Notes: generated by a model not told the origin, from the sequence alone. Shown: positions 6,450 to 14,336, numbered from the stretch's first letter. The stretch is DNA of 20,220 nucleotides from JAEUKA01 sp035340095 (GCA_035340095.1 DAORGN010000075.1:1-20220); one strand, 5' to 3'. Numbers and translations: made by a program.

Positions 6450-8254
6450 CACGGCTGGCCTCTGTACTTGGCAAACAGTGCGGCAGCATCAGCGACGAGC
6501 GTGGCTGGGTGTCCTTGGCTTTTTTCGCACAGCATAGACAGCTCTGTTTCGGAAAACTGCACCCCGGTTCCTTGCAGTCGCTTGGCCAGAAGTTCACGGC
6601 ATTCCGAAACAGAAAAGGGCGGAACAGACAGCGGCGGACAGATGTTGTAAAGCGGCGAAGTCTGGGCGTGGGCGTCGGGAAACAGCTCAGCGAGCGACAC
6701 CCGACTGGCCAACAGCAAAGTCAGTGGGGCATCGGCTCCATCGGCCAGACCGCGCAGCTGTTCGCGCACTTCGATCGGGAAGCGGTCACTGCGCAGTTTT
6801 TCAATTTCATCGAGGCACAGCACCACGCGGCGGCCTGCCAACTGCCGTTCCAGTTTGTAGCCGCGACTTTCCGCAAAACCGAGCTTGTGACACAGCGCTG
6901 CGAAGAAATCTCCATCGCTGTCGATCAGCTGCAAGTTCAGATAAACCGGCGTGACCTGCGGAAGCTGCAAAGGCGCCAGCGCACAGACCATCGACAAAAG
7001 CGACGACTTGCCAATCTGCGCTGGACCGACGAGCGCACGGCTCATTCCCTGGCGCAGATCATCGAAAATGCGGCGCAACAGCTCGGTTCGTCCAACAAAC
7101 AGCCGCGGATCCGTGATCCGTCCGCTGTGCACAAACGGATTGCTGTTTGTCGACTGTGGCAGCGGTTGGGAATGCTGGGCTTCAGAAGGAATCGCCGCTT
7201 CGCCATGAGACAGCTTGATAGGATACTCTGTCCCGGCATGTCCCGTCGCTGGATCAGCTGTCATCCGCAGCGCGCCATCATCCAGAAACTGCGCGGTGCG
7301 GACTTTTCGTAGCAGGATTCCTTCCTGTGGCCGCGTGCGGCGAAGTTCGTAGATGCTGTATCCGCTGACACGTTCTTCGTGTTTCTGACCGAACGACTCC
7401 AGCCCAAACAGCGACGATCCTTGCAGATATCGTCGGGGTTCCCCTGAACTGCCAATCACGGTTTCGGACTTGTGCCCGTGCATGTGTCCAAACAGACAGG
7501 CGACAAAACGCCCTGGCGGATAGATGTCCTGTTCAAACAGCTTGCGACTCCGCTTGCTAAGCCACGATGGCGGGTGATGCAGAAGCAGAATCGCGGCATC
7601 ACAGCCATCGACAAAGCGCGGCAGATCGTCTTTTAGCTGTTCCGGTTCGACGCACAGCTTGCCTTCCAGATCGTCGCCGCCCAGCTGAAGGTACGCGGAA
7701 TTGAGTCCGACCAGACCGAAACGGATGCCGTTTTTTTGAACGCGCAGAAGAAAACTTCCGGGCAGCTGTCCCAGCGAATACGTCAGCGAAAGCTCGCTCT
7801 GTCGCGCCTGCCAGTCCGACAAAATGCGGTCTTTGAAAAAGCGTTCGTAGTCTGAAAACAGCTTGCGCAGATAGCGCTGGGTATCCGAACCACTGTGTAC
7901 CGCCCGTCGGAGCGCCGGATCTTCATCGTATTGACGCAGGCCTTTGGCGGTCGCATCGCCTTCCGCCGGCCAGTGCAGATCGTGATTGCCGGGAATCGTG
8001 ATCCACAGCGGCTTTGTTCCGGTCGCTGCATCGATCTCATCGAGGATCGGACGCAGCTTTTCGTATTCGCGTTTCTGTCCGGAAAACGCCAGATCGCCGG
8101 TGACGACAATCAAATCGGGGGCTCCCTGCGCTTCGCACTGGGTCCGCAGATCGCGCAAAAAGGACTCTCGTGCCGTCGGCCAGCGGGTCTTTTCACCGCG
8201 CTGTCCACAGTGCAGATCCGACAGATGGAGCCAGCGAATTCCGTCCATGCTCAC
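6449..8254 (-). CDS. Calcineurin-like metallophosphoesterase fused to an AAA/STAND-type ATPase
   Basis: A 601-residue two-enzyme fusion. N-terminal residues 6-300 carry the full metallophosphoesterase metal set: SDLH (Asp13, His15), GD (53-54), GNHD (89-92), HHPP (226-229) and GHMHGH (256-261), so the hydrolase should be active on a phosphoester (protein, nucleotide or nucleic acid; not decidable). A linker (about 335-370) leads to SNPFV...LFVGRT (371-390) and a P-loop ATPase with Walker A GPAQIGKSS (410-418) and Walker B VVLCLDEIE (477-485). No signal peptide or membrane segment; cytoplasmic. The start is GTG at 8254, immediately after the TlpA stop, or ATG at 8248; AGGTG lies just upstream of the ATG. 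The 3' end overlaps the next ATPase. The two ATPase modules look paralogous. The architecture suits a regulated effector (ATPase switch controlling a phosphoesterase), but function is inferred only. Confidence 0.88.
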   Translation of the reverse strand: MSMDGIRWLHLSDLHCGQRGEKTRWPTARESFLRDLRTQCEAQGAPDLIVVTGDLAFSGQKREYEKLRPILDEIDAATGTKPLWITIPGNHDLHWPAEGDATAKGLRQYDEDPALRRAVHSGSDTQRYLRKLFSDYERFFKDRILSDWQARQSELSLTYSLGQLPGSFLLRVQKNGIRFGLVGLNSAYLQLGGDDLEGKLCVEPEQLKDDLPRFVDGCDAAILLLHHPPSWLSKRSRKLFEQDIYPPGRFVACLFGHMHGHKSETVIGSSGEPRRYLQGSSLFGLESFGQKHEERVSGYSIYELRRTRPQEGILLRKVRTAQFLDDGALRMTADPATGHAGTEYPIKLSHGEAAIPSEAQHSQPLPQSTNSNPFVHSGRITDPRLFVGRTELLRRIFDDLRQGMSRALVGPAQIGKSSLLSMVCALAPLQLPQVTPVYLNLQLIDSDGDFFAALCHKLGFAESRGYKLERQLAGRRVVLCLDEIEKLRSDRFPIEVREQLRGLADGADAPLTLLLASRVSLAELFPDAHAQTSPLYNICPPLSVPPFSVSECRELLAKRLQGTGVQFSETELSMLCEKSQGHPATLVADAAALFAKYRGQP

Positions 8255-8821
8255 CTATTGTGGCAAAAGCTTGGGCGCAGCGGGTGGAAGACCGAGCATG
8301 CTGCGCAGCCACCTGTCGATGCGCGCTTTGTAACCCGGTCCATAGCCGCGGTTTATGTGGGCAATGACACCGTGATCGTCGACAAGGAATGTGGTGGGAA
8401 AGCGGTCTTGGCCGAACCGACGCGCCGCTTCGCCATCTGGATCGATCACAACCTGCGTCTTTGGCGGCAGTGGATGCGCGGCAAAGTGATCGGCGACAAC
8501 CTGCGGCGGCTGGCCCACGTCGACGACAATCAGCGAAACGCGGTCGCCCAGCGCGGGCAGTACATCAGCCAGTGCCGTCGTCGCTTTCAGACACGATGCA
8601 CACCACGTTGCGAAAAAGTCGATCACATAGACCTGACCCGGCTGCGGATTCAGCTTCAAAAGGGGGCCAAGCGATGCGCCTGATTTTTTGACATCAAGCT
8701 GCGGCAGATCGATCGCGGGGGCCGGATCGCCAAGCTGTGGCGCCGCCCAGGATCGCAGCGGAACCAATATGAGGAATATAAAAAGCGTATTTTGTAGGAA
8801 ACGCAACAGCGCAGCCACCAT
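8255..8821 (-). CDS. TlpA-like exported thioredoxin-fold protein
   Basis: A 188-residue protein with an N-terminal signal sequence (FLQNTLFIFLILVPLRSWAA, likely cleavage near residue 26-27) followed by a TlpA/ResA-like thioredoxin fold. Seen: FFATWCASC with redox Cys74 and Cys77, a thioredoxin strand-helix pattern, and the cis-proline motif FPTTF (Pro142). The FATWCxxC form is typical of periplasmic thiol-disulfide reductases that reduce apocytochromes or other secreted proteins. It is in a tight run between the polytopic membrane protein (33 nt upstream) and the phosphoesterase-ATPase (start codon directly after this stop). No cytochrome biogenesis gene is near, so its client is unclear; the membrane neighbour has few candidate Cys. 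The Shine-Dalgarno is weak, suggesting coupling to the upstream gene. Confidence 0.88.
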   Translation of the reverse strand: MVAALLRFLQNTLFIFLILVPLRSWAAPQLGDPAPAIDLPQLDVKKSGASLGPLLKLNPQPGQVYVIDFFATWCASCLKATTALADVLPALGDRVSLIVVDVGQPPQVVADHFAAHPLPPKTQVVIDPDGEAARRFGQDRFPTTFLVDDHGVIAHINRGYGPGYKARIDRWLRSMLGLPPAAPKLLPQ

Positions 8822-8854
8822 CGCTTGTTAGCATCGCCGCAGGGACAATCGCGG

Positions 8855-10792
8855 TCAACCCGGCGTGTGGCCGACCGCCAGATTTCGCAGCAGAGCAAAC
8901 AGACTTGCGTACTGCTCGCGCAGCCCCGGATACAGCCCGTTTGCCATCGCTGCGAAAAACAGCACGACCGAAAGCGCAAGCATCCAACCCAAAAACGATC
9001 GCTTCTGTCCTGGTTCGATGGTGACGATGGCATCGTGTCCGATCATCGACGCGGCGATGATGCCAAGCTGGGCAACCACAAGCGCGGAAAAGAGTGGTTT
9101 GTCCACCGCGATCAGCGTCGATTCAAGCGAATCCAGGGAACCAAGCAGCGCCCGGATTTTCAGCGGCGACTGTCCGGAAAAGCCAAGCTCATCGACGATG
9201 CCAAGCTGTCGAACTGCCAGCCAATAGGTAAAGTACACGAGCGCGCCTTGCACTGCGAGTGCGGCAGGCGATCCACCAATTTCCCACTTCACTTTCGGAT
9301 CAAGCCGTGATCCCTGCCACGCCAAGATGGCCGACGGTGAAATCAGGAACAGTGAGATGGCTATCACCGCGACAGAATGGCTTGCACGCTGAAAATACAG
9401 ACAACCAAACAGTGCAGATCCGATGGCGGCCACGCCCATGGCAAGCGCTGGAGTGGCATTTCCCGCACGCACTTCAGTCTGTGAAAAGGAACTGCTGCGA
9501 TGCTGTGGGCTCGTCGCCAGCGCCCGTGCCCACAGACCCAATTGGGGAACCGCAAACAGATAACAGAGGATGACACAGCTAAGGAGCGGCGCGACGTTTG
9601 CAAGCTGAAGCCGCTCGATGATTTCGGCTGCGGACGGAATGGTGTCACCCAAGTGTTTCGGATCGGGAAGAACGGCTTCCATTCCGAACAGACCGGCGTT
9701 CAGCAAAAGGAATGCAGCCAGAGCAGGAAAGAACACCGGAGGACGACATCCCAGCGCATTGGCCGGGGCTCCGATCAAGACGACAAGCGCGGCAAGTACA
9801 TATCCGGTCGACATCACATCGCGCCAGTCTTTCATCAGTGACAGGACGCTCTGTGGGGTGATGCCAAAGTGGTGCTGCGTGCGCTGTTCCGGAATCCAGT
9901 ACGCAAGCCCAATTCCGACAATCAACAGCAGCAGGATCCACAGACCAATCGACGTGCTGACGGCTTCTGGGGTTTGGGATGCTGCCGGCTTGGGCGTCTC
10001 TGTTTCTTTGCTTTCGATGACAGGAGGCGGCTCGCTCTTTTTGTGTTCGCTGTGATCGATCGCTGCATCTTTCGCTTCGGAATCATCGTCGTCGTCGACT
10101 TCGTCGACTTCGTCTTCGTCCTCGTCTTCATCGTCCTCGTCGTCGTCGTCGTCGTCGTCCGCGTCGTCGTCGTCCGCGTCGTCCTCTTCCTCTGCTGGGT
10201 CTTCCTTTTCGTCGATGTCGCGCTTGTCAACCTGGTCGCCGATCCGATGTTCCATGCCGGAATCGCTGTCTGTGTCCGGTGTTTTGGGGGGACCAAAATC
10301 CGCAGCAAACAGCCTGCCTGGTTGGCTCACAACCGGTTCAGGAGCAAACGTTGGAGGAGCAAACGTAGGAGAAGCAAAATCGACAACAAAAGGAACCGAA
10401 AGGGAATCGGGCAGAGCCGGTGTTGTGGTCTCTGTTTCTGACGCAGTATCTGGTTTGTCTTGCAGACCACACTGCACGAGCAGCGGGGTTAACTTGTCGC
10501 GTCCCAGATCGGAAAATTCCGTCCGTCCATCCGCAGTTTCCAAGGTCAGGGTCGCTGCAAAGGATGAAAGTGCGTGCGTGTGTCCGGTCAGATCCGCAGT
10601 CCGGAATACTTTCGCTTCACCGGGCCGCAGAAGCTCGTCGACCACAAACACCAGCGCGCTGCGGGTGGCGGCCAGAAGTCCGCGCTGCGACAGGATTTCG
10701 CCGGGGCGCTGTCGGCGCGCTTCGGTATGGACCAACACCGGCTCGCCCGCCGCCGCTTCAGCCTGGGCGACCAGCTGCGCTTCATTTAGCAT
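8855..10792 (-). CDS. Polytopic membrane protein with PH-like N-terminus and poly-Asp/Glu linker
   Basis: A 645-residue protein I do not recognise as a named family. Residues about 15-108 (GEILSQRGLLAATRSALVFV, then repeated short strands ending in a helix) are compatible with a bacterial PH/GRAM-like domain. A Pro/Thr/Ser-rich linker follows, then an Asp/Glu run at about 201-237 and a charged stretch to 276. From about 282 to the end there are roughly nine hydrophobic segments (around 282-300, 330-346, 353-375, 398-420, 448-468, 472-492, 508-528, 567-585, 600-620). It has no signal peptide, so the PH-like/acidic half should be cytoplasmic. ATG at 10792 is preferred; a TTG at 10807 would add five residues. 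Both lie within 35 nt of the pdxA stop. Neither start has a good Shine-Dalgarno. Position before TlpA and the phosphoesterase-ATPase suggests a membrane sensor or scaffold role, by inference only. Confidence 0.75.
   Translation of the reverse strand: MLNEAQLVAQAEAAAGEPVLVHTEARRQRPGEILSQRGLLAATRSALVFVVDELLRPGEAKVFRTADLTGHTHALSSFAATLTLETADGRTEFSDLGRDKLTPLLVQCGLQDKPDTASETETTTPALPDSLSVPFVVDFASPTFAPPTFAPEPVVSQPGRLFAADFGPPKTPDTDSDSGMEHRIGDQVDKRDIDEKEDPAEEEDDADDDDADDDDDDDEDDEDEDEDEVDEVDDDDDSEAKDAAIDHSEHKKSEPPPVIESKETETPKPAASQTPEAVSTSIGLWILLLLIVGIGLAYWIPEQRTQHHFGITPQSVLSLMKDWRDVMSTGYVLAALVVLIGAPANALGCRPPVFFPALAAFLLLNAGLFGMEAVLPDPKHLGDTIPSAAEIIERLQLANVAPLLSCVILCYLFAVPQLGLWARALATSPQHRSSSFSQTEVRAGNATPALAMGVAAIGSALFGCLYFQRASHSVAVIAISLFLISPSAILAWQGSRLDPKVKWEIGGSPAALAVQGALVYFTYWLAVRQLGIVDELGFSGQSPLKIRALLGSLDSLESTLIAVDKPLFSALVVAQLGIIAASMIGHDAIVTIEPGQKRSFLGWMLALSVVLFFAAMANGLYPGLREQYASLFALLRNLAVGHTPG
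10082..10192 (-). repeat. GAC/GAA triplet tract encoding a poly-Asp/Glu segment
   Basis: About 37 consecutive codons are almost all GAC, GAT, GAG or GAA with rare Ala or Val, including a pure run of GAC around 10137-10160. It encodes an extremely acidic, surely disordered linker in the polytopic membrane protein. Such a trinucleotide tract can expand or contract in frame and might bind divalent cations or basic partners. Confidence 0.9.
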
Positions 10793-10825
10793 CTTTTCAT
10801 CGTACAAAAAGCGCAGCGCCAGGGC

Positions 10826-11863
10826 TTAGGAAAGCGCAAGTCGTGGTTTTTTCCGTCGCTGTGCAGTGTGCGAAAGACACATCTTGATAGCCGCCTGCAA
10901 GCTATCTGGGCGTGCGATTCCTTTTCCGGCGATGTCGTGTGCGGTGCCGTGGTCTGGCGATGTCCGCACAATCTGGAGCCCGAGCGTCACATTCACCGCT
11001 TCATCGAAGTCGAGCAGCTTGAGCGGAATCAGTCCCTGATCGTGATACATCGCGACAAGCGCCGCTGGTCTTGGCTGTCCTTTGCGCGGGTGAACTGCGT
11101 CGCGGAACGCCACATCTGGAACCAGCGGACCGACAATTGTTGCACCACAGGAAACAAAGTCCGGGTCCAAACGGGTTTGTTCCATTGCAGGAACAATCAG
11201 CCGGGCTTCTTCGTCGCCAAAGTGTCCGGCTTCCCCTGCGTGTGGATTGAGTCCAACAACGGACAGCGCCGGTTTTGTTTCGCCAAAGTCTTCGCAAAGG
11301 GCCAGTGCGGTGGTCTTGATGGTGGCGGAAATTCCCGCTGCTGTCAGCGCGGAAGGCACCTGCGAAAGCGCGATGTGAATCGTGCACAACGCGACCCGCA
11401 GCGTCGGTCCAGCCAGCATCATCACCACACTCCGCGTGGGATCTCCCAGCGCTTGGGCCAGCAGTTCTGTGTGGCCGGGGAACGCAAATCCTGCGGCTTT
11501 GGCGGATGCTTTGTGAATCGGTCCGGTACACAGTCCGGAAATGTCCCCGCGCTGTGCTGCGGCGATCGCTGCATGCAAATAAGAAATCTGTGAAATGCCA
11601 CTTTTTTGGCTGGGCTTTCCTGGTTCAATTTCCGACGGGGAGAGGTTGGAAACGGCTTCGATGTGAATCGAATCAGCCAGCGTCCGCCACGCAGATTCCA
11701 GCCCCATGTTCTGCGCCGCAAAGCGCAACACCTGGGGATCGCCAAACATCGTCAATTGGGCAAGCTGATCCGGTGTGTCGCGCAGGGACAGGAGTGTTTT
11801 TATCCACAGCTCTGGACCAATTCCGCTGGGATCGCCAAGTGTCAGGCCGATTCTGTGTGTCAT
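10826..11863 (-). CDS. pdxA: 4-hydroxythreonine-4-phosphate dehydrogenase (PdxA)
   Basis: A 345-residue enzyme of the DXP-dependent pyridoxal phosphate pathway: it oxidises 4-phosphohydroxy-L-threonine, the product then being condensed by PdxJ. Seen: GDPSGIGPE near the N-terminus (10-18), CTGPIHK (112-118), PGHTE (129-133), metal ligands His163, His208 (GLNPHAGE) and His274 (MYHDQG), and SPDHGTAHDIAGKG (302-315). Length is usual. The ATG at 11863 has AGGAG five bases upstream. It lies 30 nt after the SDR gene and 33 nt before the polytopic membrane protein on the same strand, so probably in one transcript. PLP is the cofactor of CysK, encoded at the far end of the same gene row. Confidence 0.95.
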   Translation of the reverse strand: MTHRIGLTLGDPSGIGPELWIKTLLSLRDTPDQLAQLTMFGDPQVLRFAAQNMGLESAWRTLADSIHIEAVSNLSPSEIEPGKPSQKSGISQISYLHAAIAAAQRGDISGLCTGPIHKASAKAAGFAFPGHTELLAQALGDPTRSVVMMLAGPTLRVALCTIHIALSQVPSALTAAGISATIKTTALALCEDFGETKPALSVVGLNPHAGEAGHFGDEEARLIVPAMEQTRLDPDFVSCGATIVGPLVPDVAFRDAVHPRKGQPRPAALVAMYHDQGLIPLKLLDFDEAVNVTLGLQIVRTSPDHGTAHDIAGKGIARPDSLQAAIKMCLSHTAQRRKKPRLALS

Positions 11864-11893
11864 GTTCTCCTGCGCACGCGCGAAGGAATGGGA

Positions 11894-12874
11894 TCAGGAC
11901 TTGGCAAACGTCTTGCGCAGCCCCGCAAGCCCTTGCTCGACGGTAAACTTGGGAACATAGCCAAGCTCCTTGGCCGCTTTGTCCCCGCGCAACGTGCAGT
12001 CTTTGGCCATGACCATCGCAGCATGGCGGGTAAGCGGAGGCGTTCCTTTGAGCGAAGCAGAGCGCCAGACAAACTCACAGACCGCGCCGATGCCCTCTGC
12101 CAGCCAGCCGGGCATGCTGCGACTTGGCAGCTTGACGTCGGCGCAGTCAGCCATCGCGGTGATGATGTCATGCATGCTGCGCTGTCCCTCATCGAGAACA
12201 AAGTACGCTTGACCAGGCAGTCCTTTGCTTAGTGCAAGGACGATTCCTTCGACCAGATTGCCGATGTACGTGGTCGACGTGAGCGCGCGGCCCCCATCGA
12301 TCCACATCCACTTTCCCTGCGCAGCAAATTCCAACATGGTGGGAAGCAGCGTCAGATCGCCGGGGCCCCAAATGAAGCGCGGACGGAGCACGATCGTCAC
12401 AAAGTCTGCATCGGGATCATTTGCGCGGCGCACCGCTTGTTCCGCAAGTGCTTTGGTTCGGCAGTACGGATACGGACTGTGAATCGCCAGCGGCTGGTCT
12501 TCATCGACGTTCCGCAGATGCTGTCCGTGCACCAGCGCGGCCTCTGTTCCGATGTGAATGAAGCGACGGACGTGGGCCTGTTTGGCGGCCTGTAACATCC
12601 GCTCTGTGCCTTTGACATTGATGCGGTCCCAGACATCTGGATCGCCCCAGGCTTCGACGTGCGCGGCACAGTGCAGCACCACTTCACAACCTGCCATCAC
12701 GGGGGCGCTCACATCGTCGAGATTACAGCGTACAGGGGTCGCGCCGAGCGCAGAGATCGCAGCGTCACTTTTTTCCGATCGTGACATCGCGACCACAGTA
12801 TGACCTTCTGCAACCAGCCTTCTCGTGGCCGCTCCGCCAACGAAACCCGATGCACCTGTGACAAATATCTTCAT
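11894..12874 (-). CDS. NAD(P)-dependent epimerase/dehydratase (extended SDR, 3-beta-HSD-like)
   Basis: A 326-residue extended short-chain dehydrogenase/reductase. Seen: N-terminal dinucleotide motif TGASGFVG (6-13), the HCAAH block (68-72), catalytic Thr110 in HIGTEAA and the active-site pair Tyr137/Lys141 (YCRTK), then LRPRFIWGPGD. The PFIWGPGD-like and late TYIGNLVEGI blocks resemble 3-beta-hydroxysteroid dehydrogenase / NAD-epimerase family members acting on sterol-like, isoprenoid or sugar substrates; the substrate cannot be assigned. GGGAG lies 9 nt before the ATG. It is the first gene of the long minus-strand row and has the candidate promoter and the 37-bp repeats immediately upstream. 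The link to pdxA looks positional rather than biochemical. Confidence 0.85.
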   Translation of the reverse strand: MKIFVTGASGFVGGAATRRLVAEGHTVVAMSRSEKSDAAISALGATPVRCNLDDVSAPVMAGCEVVLHCAAHVEAWGDPDVWDRINVKGTERMLQAAKQAHVRRFIHIGTEAALVHGQHLRNVDEDQPLAIHSPYPYCRTKALAEQAVRRANDPDADFVTIVLRPRFIWGPGDLTLLPTMLEFAAQGKWMWIDGGRALTSTTYIGNLVEGIVLALSKGLPGQAYFVLDEGQRSMHDIITAMADCADVKLPSRSMPGWLAEGIGAVCEFVWRSASLKGTPPLTRHAAMVMAKDCTLRGDKAAKELGYVPKFTVEQGLAGLRKTFAKS

Positions 12875-12897
12875 CTGCAGAATCTCCCGATGGGTGC

Positions 12898-12926
12898 ACG
12901 ATACCAGCGCCCGATCGGCGTGTGAA
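12898..12926 (-). promoter_or_regulatory. Candidate promoter of the SDR-pdxA gene row
   Basis: On the minus strand TTCACA (12926-12921, five of six to TTGACA), a 17-nt spacer and TATCGT (12903-12898, four of six to TATAAT). Transcription would start near 12891, giving a short leader with the GGGAG ribosome binding site. The -35 lies inside the proximal 37-bp repeat; the distal copy has the same -35 but no -10. Confidence 0.45.
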
Positions 12927-13012
12927 GCGATGGGAATGTCAGGTAAGGACCGGCGTTGGGGGGCGTCGGAAGGAGAGCGCCCGATCGGCGTGTGAAGCGA
13001 TGGGAATGTCAG
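12906..13012. repeat. 37-bp perfect direct repeat, two copies 70 bp apart
   Basis: Positions 12906-12942 and 12976-13012 are identical over 37 bp; the bases on both sides differ. Each copy contains the 8-bp palindrome CCGATCGG and, on the minus strand, CTGACA and TTCACA hexamers. The copies fill most of the 155-bp gap between the OmpA stop and the SDR start. They may be duplicated operators or a promoter duplication in which only the proximal copy kept a -10. Confidence 0.9.
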
Positions 13013-13029
13013 CGGGGGGCTTGGGCAGG

Positions 13030-14313
13030 TTAGGGCAGGAGCCTAAACTCGACGCGGCGGTTTTTGGCGCGGCCCGCGGGGGTGGCGTTGTCGGCGATCG
13101 GCTTGTCGGGACCAAAACCCACTGCGGTCAGGCGTGCTCCGTCGATGCCTTTGTCGATGAAGTACTGACGAACGGCATCGGCGCGCTGCTGCGACAGGGT
13201 TCGGTTGGCTTCGGGCGTGCCGGCGTTGTCGGTGTGCCCAGCGATTTCGATACGCACCGTCGCATGCTCTTTTAGCACCGCGACTGCTTTGTCGAGCACC
13301 GGATTCGAAGCTTTGGTGATCGTCGCGCGGTTCGGTTCAAAGGCGATGCCGGCGATGGCGCCGGTAAACTGCGCGACGGCTTTCGGTAGCTCGTCGGGGC
13401 AGCCGTCGTCGTCTTGGAACTGATTTTTGGTTTCCGGTTCGGCGGGGCACTTGTCGAGTCGATCAACCACGCCATCACCGTCGCTGTCTTTGTCGGCGCA
13501 GCCGTCGTTTTCCTTCACGCCCGCTTCCGCCGGACACTTATCAAGCCGATCGATCACGCCATCGCCGTCGGTGTCAGAATCTGGGCAGCCGGAGTTTGCC
13601 GCCAGACCGGCGGCTTGCGGACACTTGTCCACCGCATCGAGGATTCCGTCTCCGTCGCTATCGACCACAGGTGGCGGCACGACAGGGACTGGTGGCGACG
13701 GGACCGGCGCAGGTGGCGGCAGCGACGCAGCTTCTTTGCGATCAAAGCGACCGTAGAAGCCGAGCAGGATCTCACCTTCGGTCGTCAGCGTCTGCGACAT
13801 CGCTTGCGGGAACACCGCGCGTCCGTCGAGCCGCAGGCCCCAGTTGTTCACGATGTCAACTTGCAGACCGCCACCGGCGTGGAATTCTCCGACGGCGTCT
13901 TGTTCCAGCCGCGAGCCTGCGGTGGGCATGGCGAACATGCCGCCACCACCGGCGAGCAGAAACGGTCGCACCCGACCCGTCAGCAGGTTGACGAGCAGAT
14001 GCGCGCGCGCCGGCATCACACCGAGTCGCGACAAGCCATCATGGCTGCTCGTCGGCACAATCCCCAGCTCGGCTTCGATCGCCAGACGGGGAAGCGGAAC
14101 ATACGACAGCCGAATGCCGACCAGCCCACCGTGATCGATGCCATTTTCCGACGCGGGATGGCTGGCGCGGCCCAGGCGGTTGTCGTCGTTAAAAAAATGC
14201 ACTCCGGCGAATACGCCCGCGTCGATCTCGGCCCGCGCCGAGCCCGACAGTGCACACAGCGCTACCACGGAACACCAAAGTCCGCGACGAAGCGTAAGCA
14301 AAGACTTGCTCAT
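13030..14313 (-). CDS. OmpA-family outer-membrane protein with thrombospondin type 3 repeats
   Basis: A 427-residue envelope protein. Signal peptide 1-28 (cleavage after SARA). Residues about 29-192 form a small OmpA-like beta-barrel (alternating strands, GRF-type end). A Pro/Val-rich linker (198-216) leads to three calcium-binding TSP3 repeats, DSDGDGILD (218-226), DTDGDGVID (247-255) and DSDGDGVVD (276-284), each with paired Cys. The C-terminal OmpA domain (about 313-427) binds peptidoglycan: GHTDN with Asp362, LSQQRAD with Arg377, and the final NRRVEF. It likely anchors the outer membrane to the wall with a calcium-stiffened stalk. AGGAGG lies just before the ATG at 14313. It follows the DUF481 gene by 23 nt, so probably co-transcribed. 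Confidence 0.93.
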   Translation of the reverse strand: MSKSLLTLRRGLWCSVVALCALSGSARAEIDAGVFAGVHFFNDDNRLGRASHPASENGIDHGGLVGIRLSYVPLPRLAIEAELGIVPTSSHDGLSRLGVMPARAHLLVNLLTGRVRPFLLAGGGGMFAMPTAGSRLEQDAVGEFHAGGGLQVDIVNNWGLRLDGRAVFPQAMSQTLTTEGEILLGFYGRFDRKEAASLPPPAPVPSPPVPVVPPPVVDSDGDGILDAVDKCPQAAGLAANSGCPDSDTDGDGVIDRLDKCPAEAGVKENDGCADKDSDGDGVVDRLDKCPAEPETKNQFQDDDGCPDELPKAVAQFTGAIAGIAFEPNRATITKASNPVLDKAVAVLKEHATVRIEIAGHTDNAGTPEANRTLSQQRADAVRQYFIDKGIDGARLTAVGFGPDKPIADNATPAGRAKNRRVEFRLLP

Positions 14314-14336
14314 AATCCCCTCCTTGCTCGGTGTGG

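Noticed and set aside
12906..13012. CRISPR-like array from the 37-bp repeats
   Set aside because: Only two copies, one 33-bp spacer, no cas genes nearby, and position in a promoter region.
12922..13275. Plus-strand frame of 117 codons starting inside the 37-bp repeat
   Set aside because: Two-thirds overlaps the OmpA domain in antisense and its start lies in the duplicated non-coding repeat; no ribosome binding site or domain.
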